From an uncultured Roseiflexaceae bacterium (GTDB lineage: Bacteria > Chloroflexota > Chloroflexia > Chloroflexales > Roseiflexaceae): a stretch of 8,418 nucleotides of DNA. The translations under genes and the position numbers were made by a program. The stretch is taken from the NCBI GenBank assembly GCA_903868295.1, contig CAIPUQ010000121.1:1-8418 (forward strand). Reading direction: 5' to 3'. This document shows positions 1 through 4,708 of the stretch, one piece after another. The stretch's first letter is position 1. The number at the start of each line of letters is the position of its first letter. A model generated the notes under the pieces. The model saw only the letters and a list, made by a program, of their open reading frames with translations. It did not search any database and was not told the DNA's origin.

Positions 1-771
1 CAACATAAAGTGCTTATACGGCCCGCGCTCGATCGACACCGGGTCCCATGCCAACCGCGTAATCGGCCGCTCGACGGTCGTCCCATCGGGCCGACGGATG
101 ACCAATGAGGTCGCGGTCAACTCGGCGATGTCGTGGTCTTCGAGGACGCAGACGTTCCGCGTGGGATCGACAATCGCCGGCACATCCGAGGCCACAAACA
201 TCTCACCGTCGCCGATCCCAATCACCACGCCGCCTGCATGGCCGATTCGCGTCGCCACCAATGTCCCCGGTGCATCGACACTCAGCGCCACGATGGCATT
301 GCCGCCTTTGAGCATGGCCGCTGTGCGCCGCAATGCTTCGGCAAGATTGCCTGTGTTCGCAAAATGCAAGCCCAATAGGTGGGCAATCACTTCGGTGTCG
401 GTCTGCGACACAAAGGTATGACCTTCGGCGATGAGGTCGTTTTTCAACTCGAGGTAGTTTTCGACGATGCCGTTTTGGATGACCACCACCCTGCCGCTGG
501 CGTCGCGGTGGGGGTGTGCGTTCTGCTCGGTGACGTCGCCGTGCGTCGCCCAGCGGGTATGCCCGATGCCCATCGTGCCCTGTACCGGCGCCGTTGCCAA
601 CACGCCGCGTAAGCCCGACAATTTGCCCACACTACGGCGAATGTCCAGCGTGCCCTGGTTGACTAAAGCGATACCGGCCGAGTCATAGCCGCGGTATTCG
701 AGGCGGGCCAAGCCATCGACGATGACCGGCGCTGCCGCCCGTGACCCGACATATCCGACGATTCCACACAT
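1..771 (-). CDS. glmS: Glutamine--fructose-6-phosphate aminotransferase (isomerizing), N-terminal part; 3' end off the window
   Basis: GlmS makes glucosamine-6-phosphate from fructose-6-phosphate and glutamine, the entry step to UDP-GlcNAc, peptidoglycan and other amino sugars; it is cytosolic. The minus strand reads 257 codons without a stop from an ATG at 771-769 to the left edge. The protein begins MCGIVGYVG, so Cys2 becomes the N-terminal nucleophile after Met removal. Other class II glutamine amidotransferase signatures follow: EYRGYDSAG (25-33), HTRWATHG (71-78), NAHPH (84-88), QNGIVENY (99-106) and SQTDTE (122-127). The visible part ends at GPYKHFML, the link into the first SIS (isomerase) domain, so roughly 350 residues of a usual ~610 are missing. 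The start is set by AAGGAG at 778-783, six bases upstream. It is divergent from the aminotransferase gene. One oddity is that the usual SPLV segment near residue 180 reads AGGVV. Family identity is certain; the isomerase half is unseen. Confidence 0.97.
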   Translation of the reverse strand, partial: MCGIVGYVGSRAAAPVIVDGLARLEYRGYDSAGIALVNQGTLDIRRSVGKLSGLRGVLATAPVQGTMGIGHTRWATHGDVTEQNAHPHRDASGRVVVIQNGIVENYLELKNDLIAEGHTFVSQTDTEVIAHLLGLHFANTGNLAEALRRTAAMLKGGNAIVALSVDAPGTLVATRIGHAGGVVIGIGDGEMFVASDVPAIVDPTRNVCVLEDHDIAELTATSLVIRRPDGTTVERPITRLAWDPVSIERGPYKHFML

Positions 772-808
772 ATCGCACTCCTTCGGTCATCAGCGGCGGG
801 CAGAGGCA

Positions 809-837
809 CCGACCACGGCAACGAGAACGGCTATAAT
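809..837 (+). promoter_or_regulatory. Putative sigma70 promoter of the aminotransferase gene, with near-symmetric -10
   Basis: A perfect TATAAT lies at 832-837. The -35 position 17 bp upstream (809-814, CCGACC) matches TTGACA at only three of six bases. The predicted start would be near 844, giving a leader of about 27 nt. The same -10 read on the minus strand is TATTAT (838-833), so it could also serve glmS; no good minus-strand -35 is visible. The -10 is a direct observation; promoter activity is inferred. Confidence 0.55.
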
Positions 838-870
838 AGCGCTACATCCATCACACATACGAGAATACCG

Positions 871-2064
871 ATGAGTCATCCTGCGTCTGCATCCCGTATC
901 GCCAGCTTCGGAACGACGATTTTCACCGAGATGAGCGCCCTGGCAATCCAGCACAACGCCGTCAATCTCGGCCAGGGCTTCCCTGACTTTGCCGGCCCCG
1001 ACTTTGTTAAAAACGCTGCCATCGAGGCCATCCAAGCCGACTACAACCAGTATGCACCCATGCCGGGCACCCTCGGGTTGCGCCAAGCAGTGGCCACCAT
1101 GTGGCGCACGCGTACCGGCATCGACATCGATCCCCTGGCCGAGGTCAGTGTCGCCAGCGGCGCCACCGAGTTGCTCTGCGATGTGATGCTGTCGTTCATC
1201 AACCCGGGCGACGCAGTGGTCATCTTCGAGCCCGCCTACGACGCCTATGTGCCCGACATCATCATGGCCGGCGGGCGCGTCATCCCGGTGCGCTTGCATC
1301 CACCGACCGCGACCAACCCCGTCTGGCACTACGACCCGCAGGTCCTCGCAGCCGCCTGTGCCCAAAAGCCCAAACTGCTGCTCCTCAACACGCCCCACAA
1401 CCCCACCGGCAAGGTGTTCAGTCAGGCAGAGCTCAGCGAAATCGCCGATTTGTGCAAAACCCACGACATCCTGGCCGTGGTCGACGAGGTCTACGACCGG
1501 CTGGTCTACGACGCCCATCAGCACATCCACTTGGCCAGCCTGCCCGACATGTGGCAGCGCACCATCAGCCTCAACAGCATCGGCAAAACCTTCAGCGTGA
1601 CGGGCTGGAAGATCGGTTGGGCCATTGCCCCCGCCGCCCTCAACAGTGCCCTGCGCGCCAGTCACCAGTGGGTCACCTTTGCGACCTCGACCCCCATGCA
1701 GTACGCCTCGGCAGTTGCCCTGATGCAGGCCGAAAGCAACGGCTACTATACCCAGCTGGTCCACGAGTATGGCGCGCGCCGGGTCATCCTGCGGGACATC
1801 CTCAGCCAGACCGGATTGCCCCTCATCGATGCCGCCGGCTCGTACTTCATCAGCATTGATGTCGCCCCGCTGGGGGTGAGCGATGTACGCGTCTTTTGCC
1901 GACGCCTCGTCAGTGAGCTCGGTGTTGCGGCCATCCCCATCACGGCGTTTTATGTCGATCCCGATGCGCCACAGCTGGCACGCTTTTGCTTCGCCAAAAA
2001 AGACGAAACCATGCGCGCTGCCGGCGAACGCCTGCGCAACCTGCACACCATCGCCTGGCGCTAA
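871..2064 (+). CDS. PLP-dependent class I/II aminotransferase (kynurenine/methionine aminotransferase-like)
   Basis: This is a cytosolic fold-type I aminotransferase of 397 residues, the usual length. Substrate-side motif VNLGQGFPDF is at 31-40, NTPHNPTG at 173-180, DEVYDRLVYD at 205-214 (Asp205 and Tyr208 contact the cofactor) and SIGKTFSVTGWKIGW at 236-250. Lys239 is the expected Schiff-base lysine, and ARFCFAK at 370-376 carries the expected carboxylate-binding Arg371. The GQGFPDF and RFCFAK signatures point to the KAT I / glutamine transaminase K / YbdL branch, which acts on methionine, glutamine, aromatic amino acids or kynurenine. The exact substrate cannot be read from sequence, and a DapC-like role is possible. 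The ATG is preceded by a weak GAGAA (861-865). The gene is divergent from glmS, and its TAA overlaps the stop of the opposing membrane-protein gene. Confidence 0.93.
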   Translation: MSHPASASRIASFGTTIFTEMSALAIQHNAVNLGQGFPDFAGPDFVKNAAIEAIQADYNQYAPMPGTLGLRQAVATMWRTRTGIDIDPLAEVSVASGATELLCDVMLSFINPGDAVVIFEPAYDAYVPDIIMAGGRVIPVRLHPPTATNPVWHYDPQVLAAACAQKPKLLLLNTPHNPTGKVFSQAELSEIADLCKTHDILAVVDEVYDRLVYDAHQHIHLASLPDMWQRTISLNSIGKTFSVTGWKIGWAIAPAALNSALRASHQWVTFATSTPMQYASAVALMQAESNGYYTQLVHEYGARRVILRDILSQTGLPLIDAAGSYFISIDVAPLGVSDVRVFCRRLVSELGVAAIPITAFYVDPDAPQLARFCFAKKDETMRAAGERLRNLHTIAWR

Positions 2065-2630
2065 CGGGTAGGGACCGGTGCCCCGATCAGGGGCACCAAC
2101 GCCTGTCGGATGCGCTGCACCCGCGCGCCGATGCCGTCGGGCCGGATGGGGAAATCCTGCCGAATCCCAATCACCTCAAGACGCAATTGTGCAATCGGGT
2201 CACGATACTCGGTCGGCGCTACCTCGGCGGCCATTGCCAATGCATCGTCGAGCGACAACAGCACCTGTTGGGCCCGCACCACGTCGTTGAGCTCGACGGC
2301 CGCCGCCAGGTCTGCTGCGTGCAACTGCGCACGCGACACATACACGGCGCTCCACAACGCATTGGTCTGTGCCGTCACATCGAGCAGCTCCTGCCGGGTA
2401 ATGTCGGCTGGCACGATTACCACGGGCGTTGGGGTCCCTATTGGGCGCGCTGGTGTGGCGGTCGCGGTGGCCCGACGGGCCACATACTCAGTCAACGCCG
2501 ATTGTGGTGCCCGGCCAAACCAGAGCCAGCTCACTGCCAGCGTGACGATTGCAGTGACGAGATGCGGCAACGTGCGCCTCAGTAGGCGTCGTTGCCGCAT
2601 CCATTGTCGCTGTGCGCGTGGTTCGCTCAT
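2061..2630 (-). CDS. Hypothetical single-pass membrane protein with helical outer domain
   Basis: No family recognised. The 189-residue product has an Arg-rich N-terminus (residues 5-19), one hydrophobic segment (about 21-38, LPHLVTAIVTLAVSWLWF) and a Thr/Pro/Ala-rich linker (53-70). The rest (about 76-183) looks mainly alpha-helical, rich in Ala, Leu and Gln. By the positive-inside rule the N-terminus should be cytoplasmic and the helical domain outside. No lipobox and no catalytic motif are visible. The start ATG at 2630 has only a distant GGAG (2643-2646, 12-base gap); Met11 is an alternative start. It lies 34 bp after the ANTAR regulator on the same strand with no terminator between, so co-transcription is likely. 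Its TAG overlaps the convergent aminotransferase TAA by 4 bp. Steady coding character, the TM segment and tight packing support a real gene. Confidence 0.75.
   Translation of the reverse strand: MSEPRAQRQWMRQRRLLRRTLPHLVTAIVTLAVSWLWFGRAPQSALTEYVARRATATATPARPIGTPTPVVIVPADITRQELLDVTAQTNALWSAVYVSRAQLHAADLAAAVELNDVVRAQQVLLSLDDALAMAAEVAPTEYRDPIAQLRLEVIGIRQDFPIRPDGIGARVQRIRQALVPLIGAPVPTR
2077..2097. other. Perfect inverted repeat at a convergent gene junction
   Basis: Arms GGTGCCCC (2077-2084) and GGGGCACC (2090-2097) flank the 5-nt loop GATCA. The hairpin starts 13 bases past the aminotransferase stop and lies inside the last codons of the opposing membrane-protein gene. No T-tract follows on either strand, so it is not a standard intrinsic terminator. 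It could stabilise the aminotransferase mRNA 3' end or pause polymerase, or it may reflect coding constraint only. Confidence 0.4.
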
Positions 2631-2664
2631 CTGCCGTGGTCACTCCGCCGCGCATCATCGTGCA

Positions 2665-3249
2665 TTATTTGTCGATTTGGGCCGTCAACAGAATCGCCTG
2701 CGCGATTTCGCGCATCGACTTGCGGGTGTTCATCGACAACTGTTGGATTTTGCGGAAGGCGTCTTGTTCCTTCAACCCCTGCGTGTCCATCAACACACCT
2801 TTGGCGCGCTCGACCAATTTGCGCGTCTCCATGGTGTCCTTCAGATCACCCAGTTCGGTGGCCATGCTGTTGAACTCCGCGAAGCGGGCCAACGCGATTT
2901 CGATTGCCGGCAACAACTCGGCCTCGCGGAACGGTTTGACGATATAGTTGACGACACCCGCATCACGCGCGCGTTCGACCAGTTCGCGGTCCGAGTAGGC
3001 CGTCAGCAACAGCACAGGGGCGATTTTTTCTTCGGTCAAAACCTTGGCCGCTGCAATACCGTCGAGCTTGGGCATTTTGATGTCCATGATGACCAAATCG
3101 GGGCGCAATTCACGGGCCAAATGGATGGCACTGACGCCGTCGCCGGCATCGCCCACCACCAAATATCCAAGTCCTACCAGCGTCTCGCGCAGATTCATCC
3201 GAATAATTGATTCGTCGTCTGCGATGACCAGTCTGAGTTGATTCGCCAT
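2665..3249 (-). CDS. Response regulator with receiver and ANTAR RNA-binding domains (PdtaR/AmiR type)
   Basis: The 194-residue cytosolic protein has a receiver domain (about 5-120) followed by a C-terminal ANTAR domain (about 135-192). Receiver landmarks are all present: acidic pair Asp11-Asp12, phospho-acceptor Asp56 in VIMDIKMP, Thr83 in LLTAY and Lys105 in VKPF. ANTAR landmarks are LVERAKGVLM (145-154), the EQDAFRKIQQLSM region (161-173) and MREIAQAILL (179-188). ANTAR proteins bind tandem hexaloop RNA hairpins and stop transcription termination; phosphorylation of the receiver typically activates RNA binding. The start is supported by GGGAGG (3255-3260), five bases upstream. The partner histidine kinase is not in this window; the only likely operon mate is the downstream membrane protein. 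Domain assignment is firm; the RNA targets are unknown. Confidence 0.95.
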   Translation of the reverse strand: MANQLRLVIADDESIIRMNLRETLVGLGYLVVGDAGDGVSAIHLARELRPDLVIMDIKMPKLDGIAAAKVLTEEKIAPVLLLTAYSDRELVERARDAGVVNYIVKPFREAELLPAIEIALARFAEFNSMATELGDLKDTMETRKLVERAKGVLMDTQGLKEQDAFRKIQQLSMNTRKSMREIAQAILLTAQIDK

Positions 3250-3292
3250 GGGTGCCTCCCTGTCCGGGATGTTGACAAAAGGGTCTGTTGTG

Positions 3293-3322
3293 ACTATAGC
3301 ATGTAATAGAAAGGCCGGTCAA
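3293..3322 (-). promoter_or_regulatory. Putative sigma70 promoter of the ANTAR regulator operon
   Basis: On the minus strand, TTGACC (3322-3317) and TATAGT (3298-3293) are separated by 18 bp. Each hexamer differs from consensus at one base. The predicted start is near 3286, giving a leader of about 37 nt before the ATG at 3249. A plus-strand TTGACA (3272-3277) 17 bp before TATAGC (3295-3300) overlaps this -10. Confidence 0.6.
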
Positions 3323-3330
3323 TCAAAAAA

Positions 3331-3368
3331 CGCCAACATTACGCCACAAAAGCTGTACATTTCGCCAC
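3331..3368 (+). repeat. Three CGCCA-type direct repeats spaced by whole helical turns
   Basis: CGCCAACA begins at 3331, CGCCACAA at 3342 and CGCCACAT at 3363. The spacings are 11 and 21 bp, about one and two DNA turns, and the last copy starts 22 bp before the -35 box at 3385. They sit in an AT-richer stretch between the two divergent promoters. This layout would suit an activator or repressor array, but three short copies can also arise by chance. Confidence 0.35.
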
Positions 3369-3384
3369 ATGGACCCACATCGCG

Positions 3385-3413
3385 TTGCCAATGCGGGCAA
3401 ATCCGCGTATACT
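3385..3413 (+). promoter_or_regulatory. Sigma70-type promoter of the T-box / Nudix / serS operon
   Basis: TTGCCA (3385-3390, five of six to consensus) is followed by an ideal 17-bp spacer and TATACT (3408-3413, five of six). The predicted start near 3420 falls just before the 5' side of T-box Stem I at 3433, which is where a T-box transcript should begin. The match with the leader boundary makes this call stronger than the hexamers alone. Confidence 0.8.
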
Positions 3414-3419
3414 AGGTGC

Positions 3420-3643
3420 ACAACGCGACGACGGAGATACGTCGCTGTCGCCCCTGTCCAGAGAAGTGCCGGTTGGTGCGAGGCACACAGGTCACACAGC
3501 GATTCCACTCCCGAGCGGCCGAGGATGACTCGGATCGGTTGCACCCGTTATCGTGCAACGAGGTCATCACCCAGATGACGAACGAAGGTGGCACCACGAA
3601 GGCATTCGCCTCTCGTCCTTCGCCGGATGGGTGGTGTTTTTTT
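3420..3643 (+). promoter_or_regulatory. Serine T-box riboswitch leader (transcription attenuation)
   Basis: A T-box leader senses uncharged tRNA and lets transcription pass its terminator. Stem I helices can be paired by eye: GGAG 3433-3436 with CUCC 3508-3511, CGCUGU 3443-3448 with ACAGCG 3496-3501, CCUGU 3453-3457 with ACAGG 3487-3491, and GUGCC 3466-3470 with GGCAC 3482-3486. The AGAGAA internal loop (3460-3465) and the GGUUGGUGCGA distal loop (3471-3481) are family hallmarks. The specifier position reads UCC (3504-3506) followed by A, a serine codon. Further hairpins follow at 3519-3533, 3538-3559 and 3563-3579. The T-box sequence AAGGUGGCACCACG is at 3585-3598; its UGGC (3589-3592) would pair with the GCCA end expected of tRNA-Ser. 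In the antiterminator, CGAAGG 3583-3588 pairs with CCUUCG 3617-3622. The leader precedes Nudix 1, Nudix 2 and serS. The tRNA identity agrees from three independent clues. Confidence 0.93.
3592..3643 (+). terminator. T-box-controlled intrinsic terminator
   Basis: The outer stem CACCAC (3592-3597) pairs with GUGGUG (3631-3636), directly followed by seven U (3637-3643). Inside it GAAGG (3598-3602) can pair with CCUUC (3617-3621). The left arm includes part of the T-box sequence, and CCUUCG 3617-3622 is also the 3' arm of the antiterminator, so the two folds exclude each other. Confidence 0.88.
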
Positions 3644-3649
3644 GTGGCG

Positions 3650-3655
3650 AAAAGG
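3650..3655 (+). promoter_or_regulatory. Ribosome binding site that fixes the Nudix 1 start
   Basis: AAAAGG lies seven bases before the ATG at 3663 and just after the terminator T-tract. The reading frame is open further upstream (a GTG at 3588, an ATG at 3627), but those starts are inside the T-box antiterminator and terminator, so 3663 is the sensible start. Confidence 0.7.
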
Positions 3656-3662
3656 CTCGGCT

Positions 3663-4160
3663 ATGGATGTTGTCCTGCGTATACTCTACATCGTCGCGCG
3701 CTTCGGGCGGGACGTCTATTGGGCCATTACCAAGCCCAAACTCACCGGCGTCAGGGTCATCATCCTCGACGCCAACGATGCCATCCTGCTGGTGCGGCAC
3801 CGTGCCGGCCCATACGCCTGGACCCTGCCCGGCGGCGGCGTCATCCCGCGTGAACCAGTCATCGAAGCAGGCCGGCGCGAGCTCCACGAAGAGGCCGGCG
3901 TCAATATCCCCGCCAAACTCTTCTATATCCATGGCACCAGCGACGGCGCCCACGCCATCCACCCCTGCATCGTCACCACCGTGGCCGCCCGCGCACCCAA
4001 GCTCACCATCCCACAGCCGTCGCGCTGGTCGATCGAGGTCGCCGACGCCCGCTTCGTGCACCCGAGCGTCTTTCACGAGCTCGACGACGCCATCGAGCCC
4101 GGCTGCCTGCGCCGTATCGACGAAATCCTGACGGGCAAACCCGTCGCCGCACACTGGTAG
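3663..4160 (+). CDS. Nudix hydrolase 1, first gene after the Ser T-box
   Basis: Nudix enzymes cleave nucleoside diphosphates linked to another group, using divalent metal. With the ATG at 3663 the product has 165 residues. A full Nudix box is visible at 58-80: Gly58, Glu64, then Arg72-Glu73, Glu76-Glu77 and Gly79, so the metal-binding glutamates are intact. TLPGGGV (54-60) leads into the box. The N-terminus (1-22, MDVVLRILYIVARFGRDVYW) is hydrophobic and helical with scattered charges, perhaps a membrane-touching amphipathic helix; it is not a clear signal peptide. The substrate cannot be read from sequence; candidates include ADP-ribose-like, dinucleoside polyphosphate or oxidised nucleotides. 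It is the first gene of the likely Nudix-Nudix-serS operon, 8 bp before the next gene, and should be induced when tRNA-Ser is uncharged. Confidence 0.92.
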   Translation: MDVVLRILYIVARFGRDVYWAITKPKLTGVRVIILDANDAILLVRHRAGPYAWTLPGGGVIPREPVIEAGRRELHEEAGVNIPAKLFYIHGTSDGAHAIHPCIVTTVAARAPKLTIPQPSRWSIEVADARFVHPSVFHELDDAIEPGCLRRIDEILTGKPVAAHW

Positions 4161-4168
4161 GAGCCCGT

Positions 4169-4672
4169 ATGCCGTATACACCCATCGTCGCTACCCTGGG
4201 CTATATCATGTCGGCCGACGGCACCCGGGTACTGATGGTACACCGCAACAAGCGCCCCGACGACATCCATCTCGACAAGTACAACGGCCTCGGCGGCAAA
4301 CTCGACCCCAACGAAGACGCTGCCACTGGGATGGCTCGCGAACTGTTCGAAGAAGCCGGCATCACGGTCGATGCTATGGTCCTGCGCGGGACCCTCAACT
4401 GGCCCGGCTTCGGCAAAAACGAAGAAGACTGGTTCGGCTTCGTCTTTCGTATCGACCGCTGGTCGGGCAACGTGCACACACACAACGACGAAGGGTCACT
4501 CGAGTGGATCCCCGTGGCCGACCTGCACACCCTCAATTTGTGGGATTCCGATCGCCTCTGGATCGACATGGTCTTTGACGGCGACGATTATACCTTCCAT
4601 GGCGTGGCGCCATACAAAGCCGGCAAGATGGTCTCGTGGACGTGTACCAAAATCGCCTCCCGGGCACCCTGA
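4169..4672 (+). CDS. Nudix hydrolase 2, MutT/MTH1-like (probable 8-oxo-dGTP or related nucleotide diphosphatase)
   Basis: The 167-residue cytosolic Nudix protein has NGLGGKLDPNED at 39-50 and a complete Nudix box at 43-65: Gly43, Glu49, Arg57-Glu58, Glu61-Glu62 and Gly64. Downstream NDEGSLEWIPVADL (106-119), LWDSDRLW (124-131) and YTFHG (141-145) resemble the MutX/MTH1 layout, where a Trp and acidic residues hold the purine base and FHG closes the fold. This suggests cleavage of oxidised purine nucleoside triphosphates to monophosphates, keeping the nucleotide pool clean. Other nucleotide substrates remain possible. AGGAG (4159-4163), overlapping the Nudix 1 stop, is five bases before the ATG, which indicates tight operon coupling. 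It shares little sequence with Nudix 1 beyond the Nudix box, so the pair does not look like a recent duplication. Confidence 0.92.
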   Translation: MPYTPIVATLGYIMSADGTRVLMVHRNKRPDDIHLDKYNGLGGKLDPNEDAATGMARELFEEAGITVDAMVLRGTLNWPGFGKNEEDWFGFVFRIDRWSGNVHTHNDEGSLEWIPVADLHTLNLWDSDRLWIDMVFDGDDYTFHGVAPYKAGKMVSWTCTKIASRAP

Positions 4673-4708
4673 TATCGCAGCGCACCCACCGCATCAAGGA
4701 GTTTTCTC

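Noticed and set aside
98..688. Several plus-strand open frames at the left end
   Set aside because: They are reverse-frame shadows of glmS, whose minus-strand translation is continuous and matches the family from Met1 to the left edge.
772..870. glmS ribozyme or other leader RNA before glmS
   Set aside because: Only 99 bp separate glmS from the divergent gene, and no ribozyme-like conserved core is visible.
790..2046. Long open frame (418 codons) on the minus strand
   Set aside because: It lies wholly antisense to the aminotransferase gene, whose motifs are complete; the predicted product is Gly/Asp/Val-rich with no recognisable domain, as expected for the reverse frame of a GC-rich gene.
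3504..3506. Phenylalanine specifier (UUC at 3503-3505) instead of serine UCC
   Set aside because: Alignment with the ACUC that commonly follows the specifier gives UCC, the UGGC bulge fits tRNA-Ser with discriminator G, and serS is the synthetase downstream.
3519..3579. Leader hairpins as a target of the neighbouring ANTAR protein
   Set aside because: ANTAR targets are tandem stems with six-base loops; these hairpins have loops of 5, 8 and 5 bases and are explained as T-box stems between Stem I and the antiterminator.
3416..3853. Open frame of 145 codons across the leader region
   Set aside because: It runs through the T-box helices and terminator and is out of frame with Nudix 1; its composition is not protein-like.
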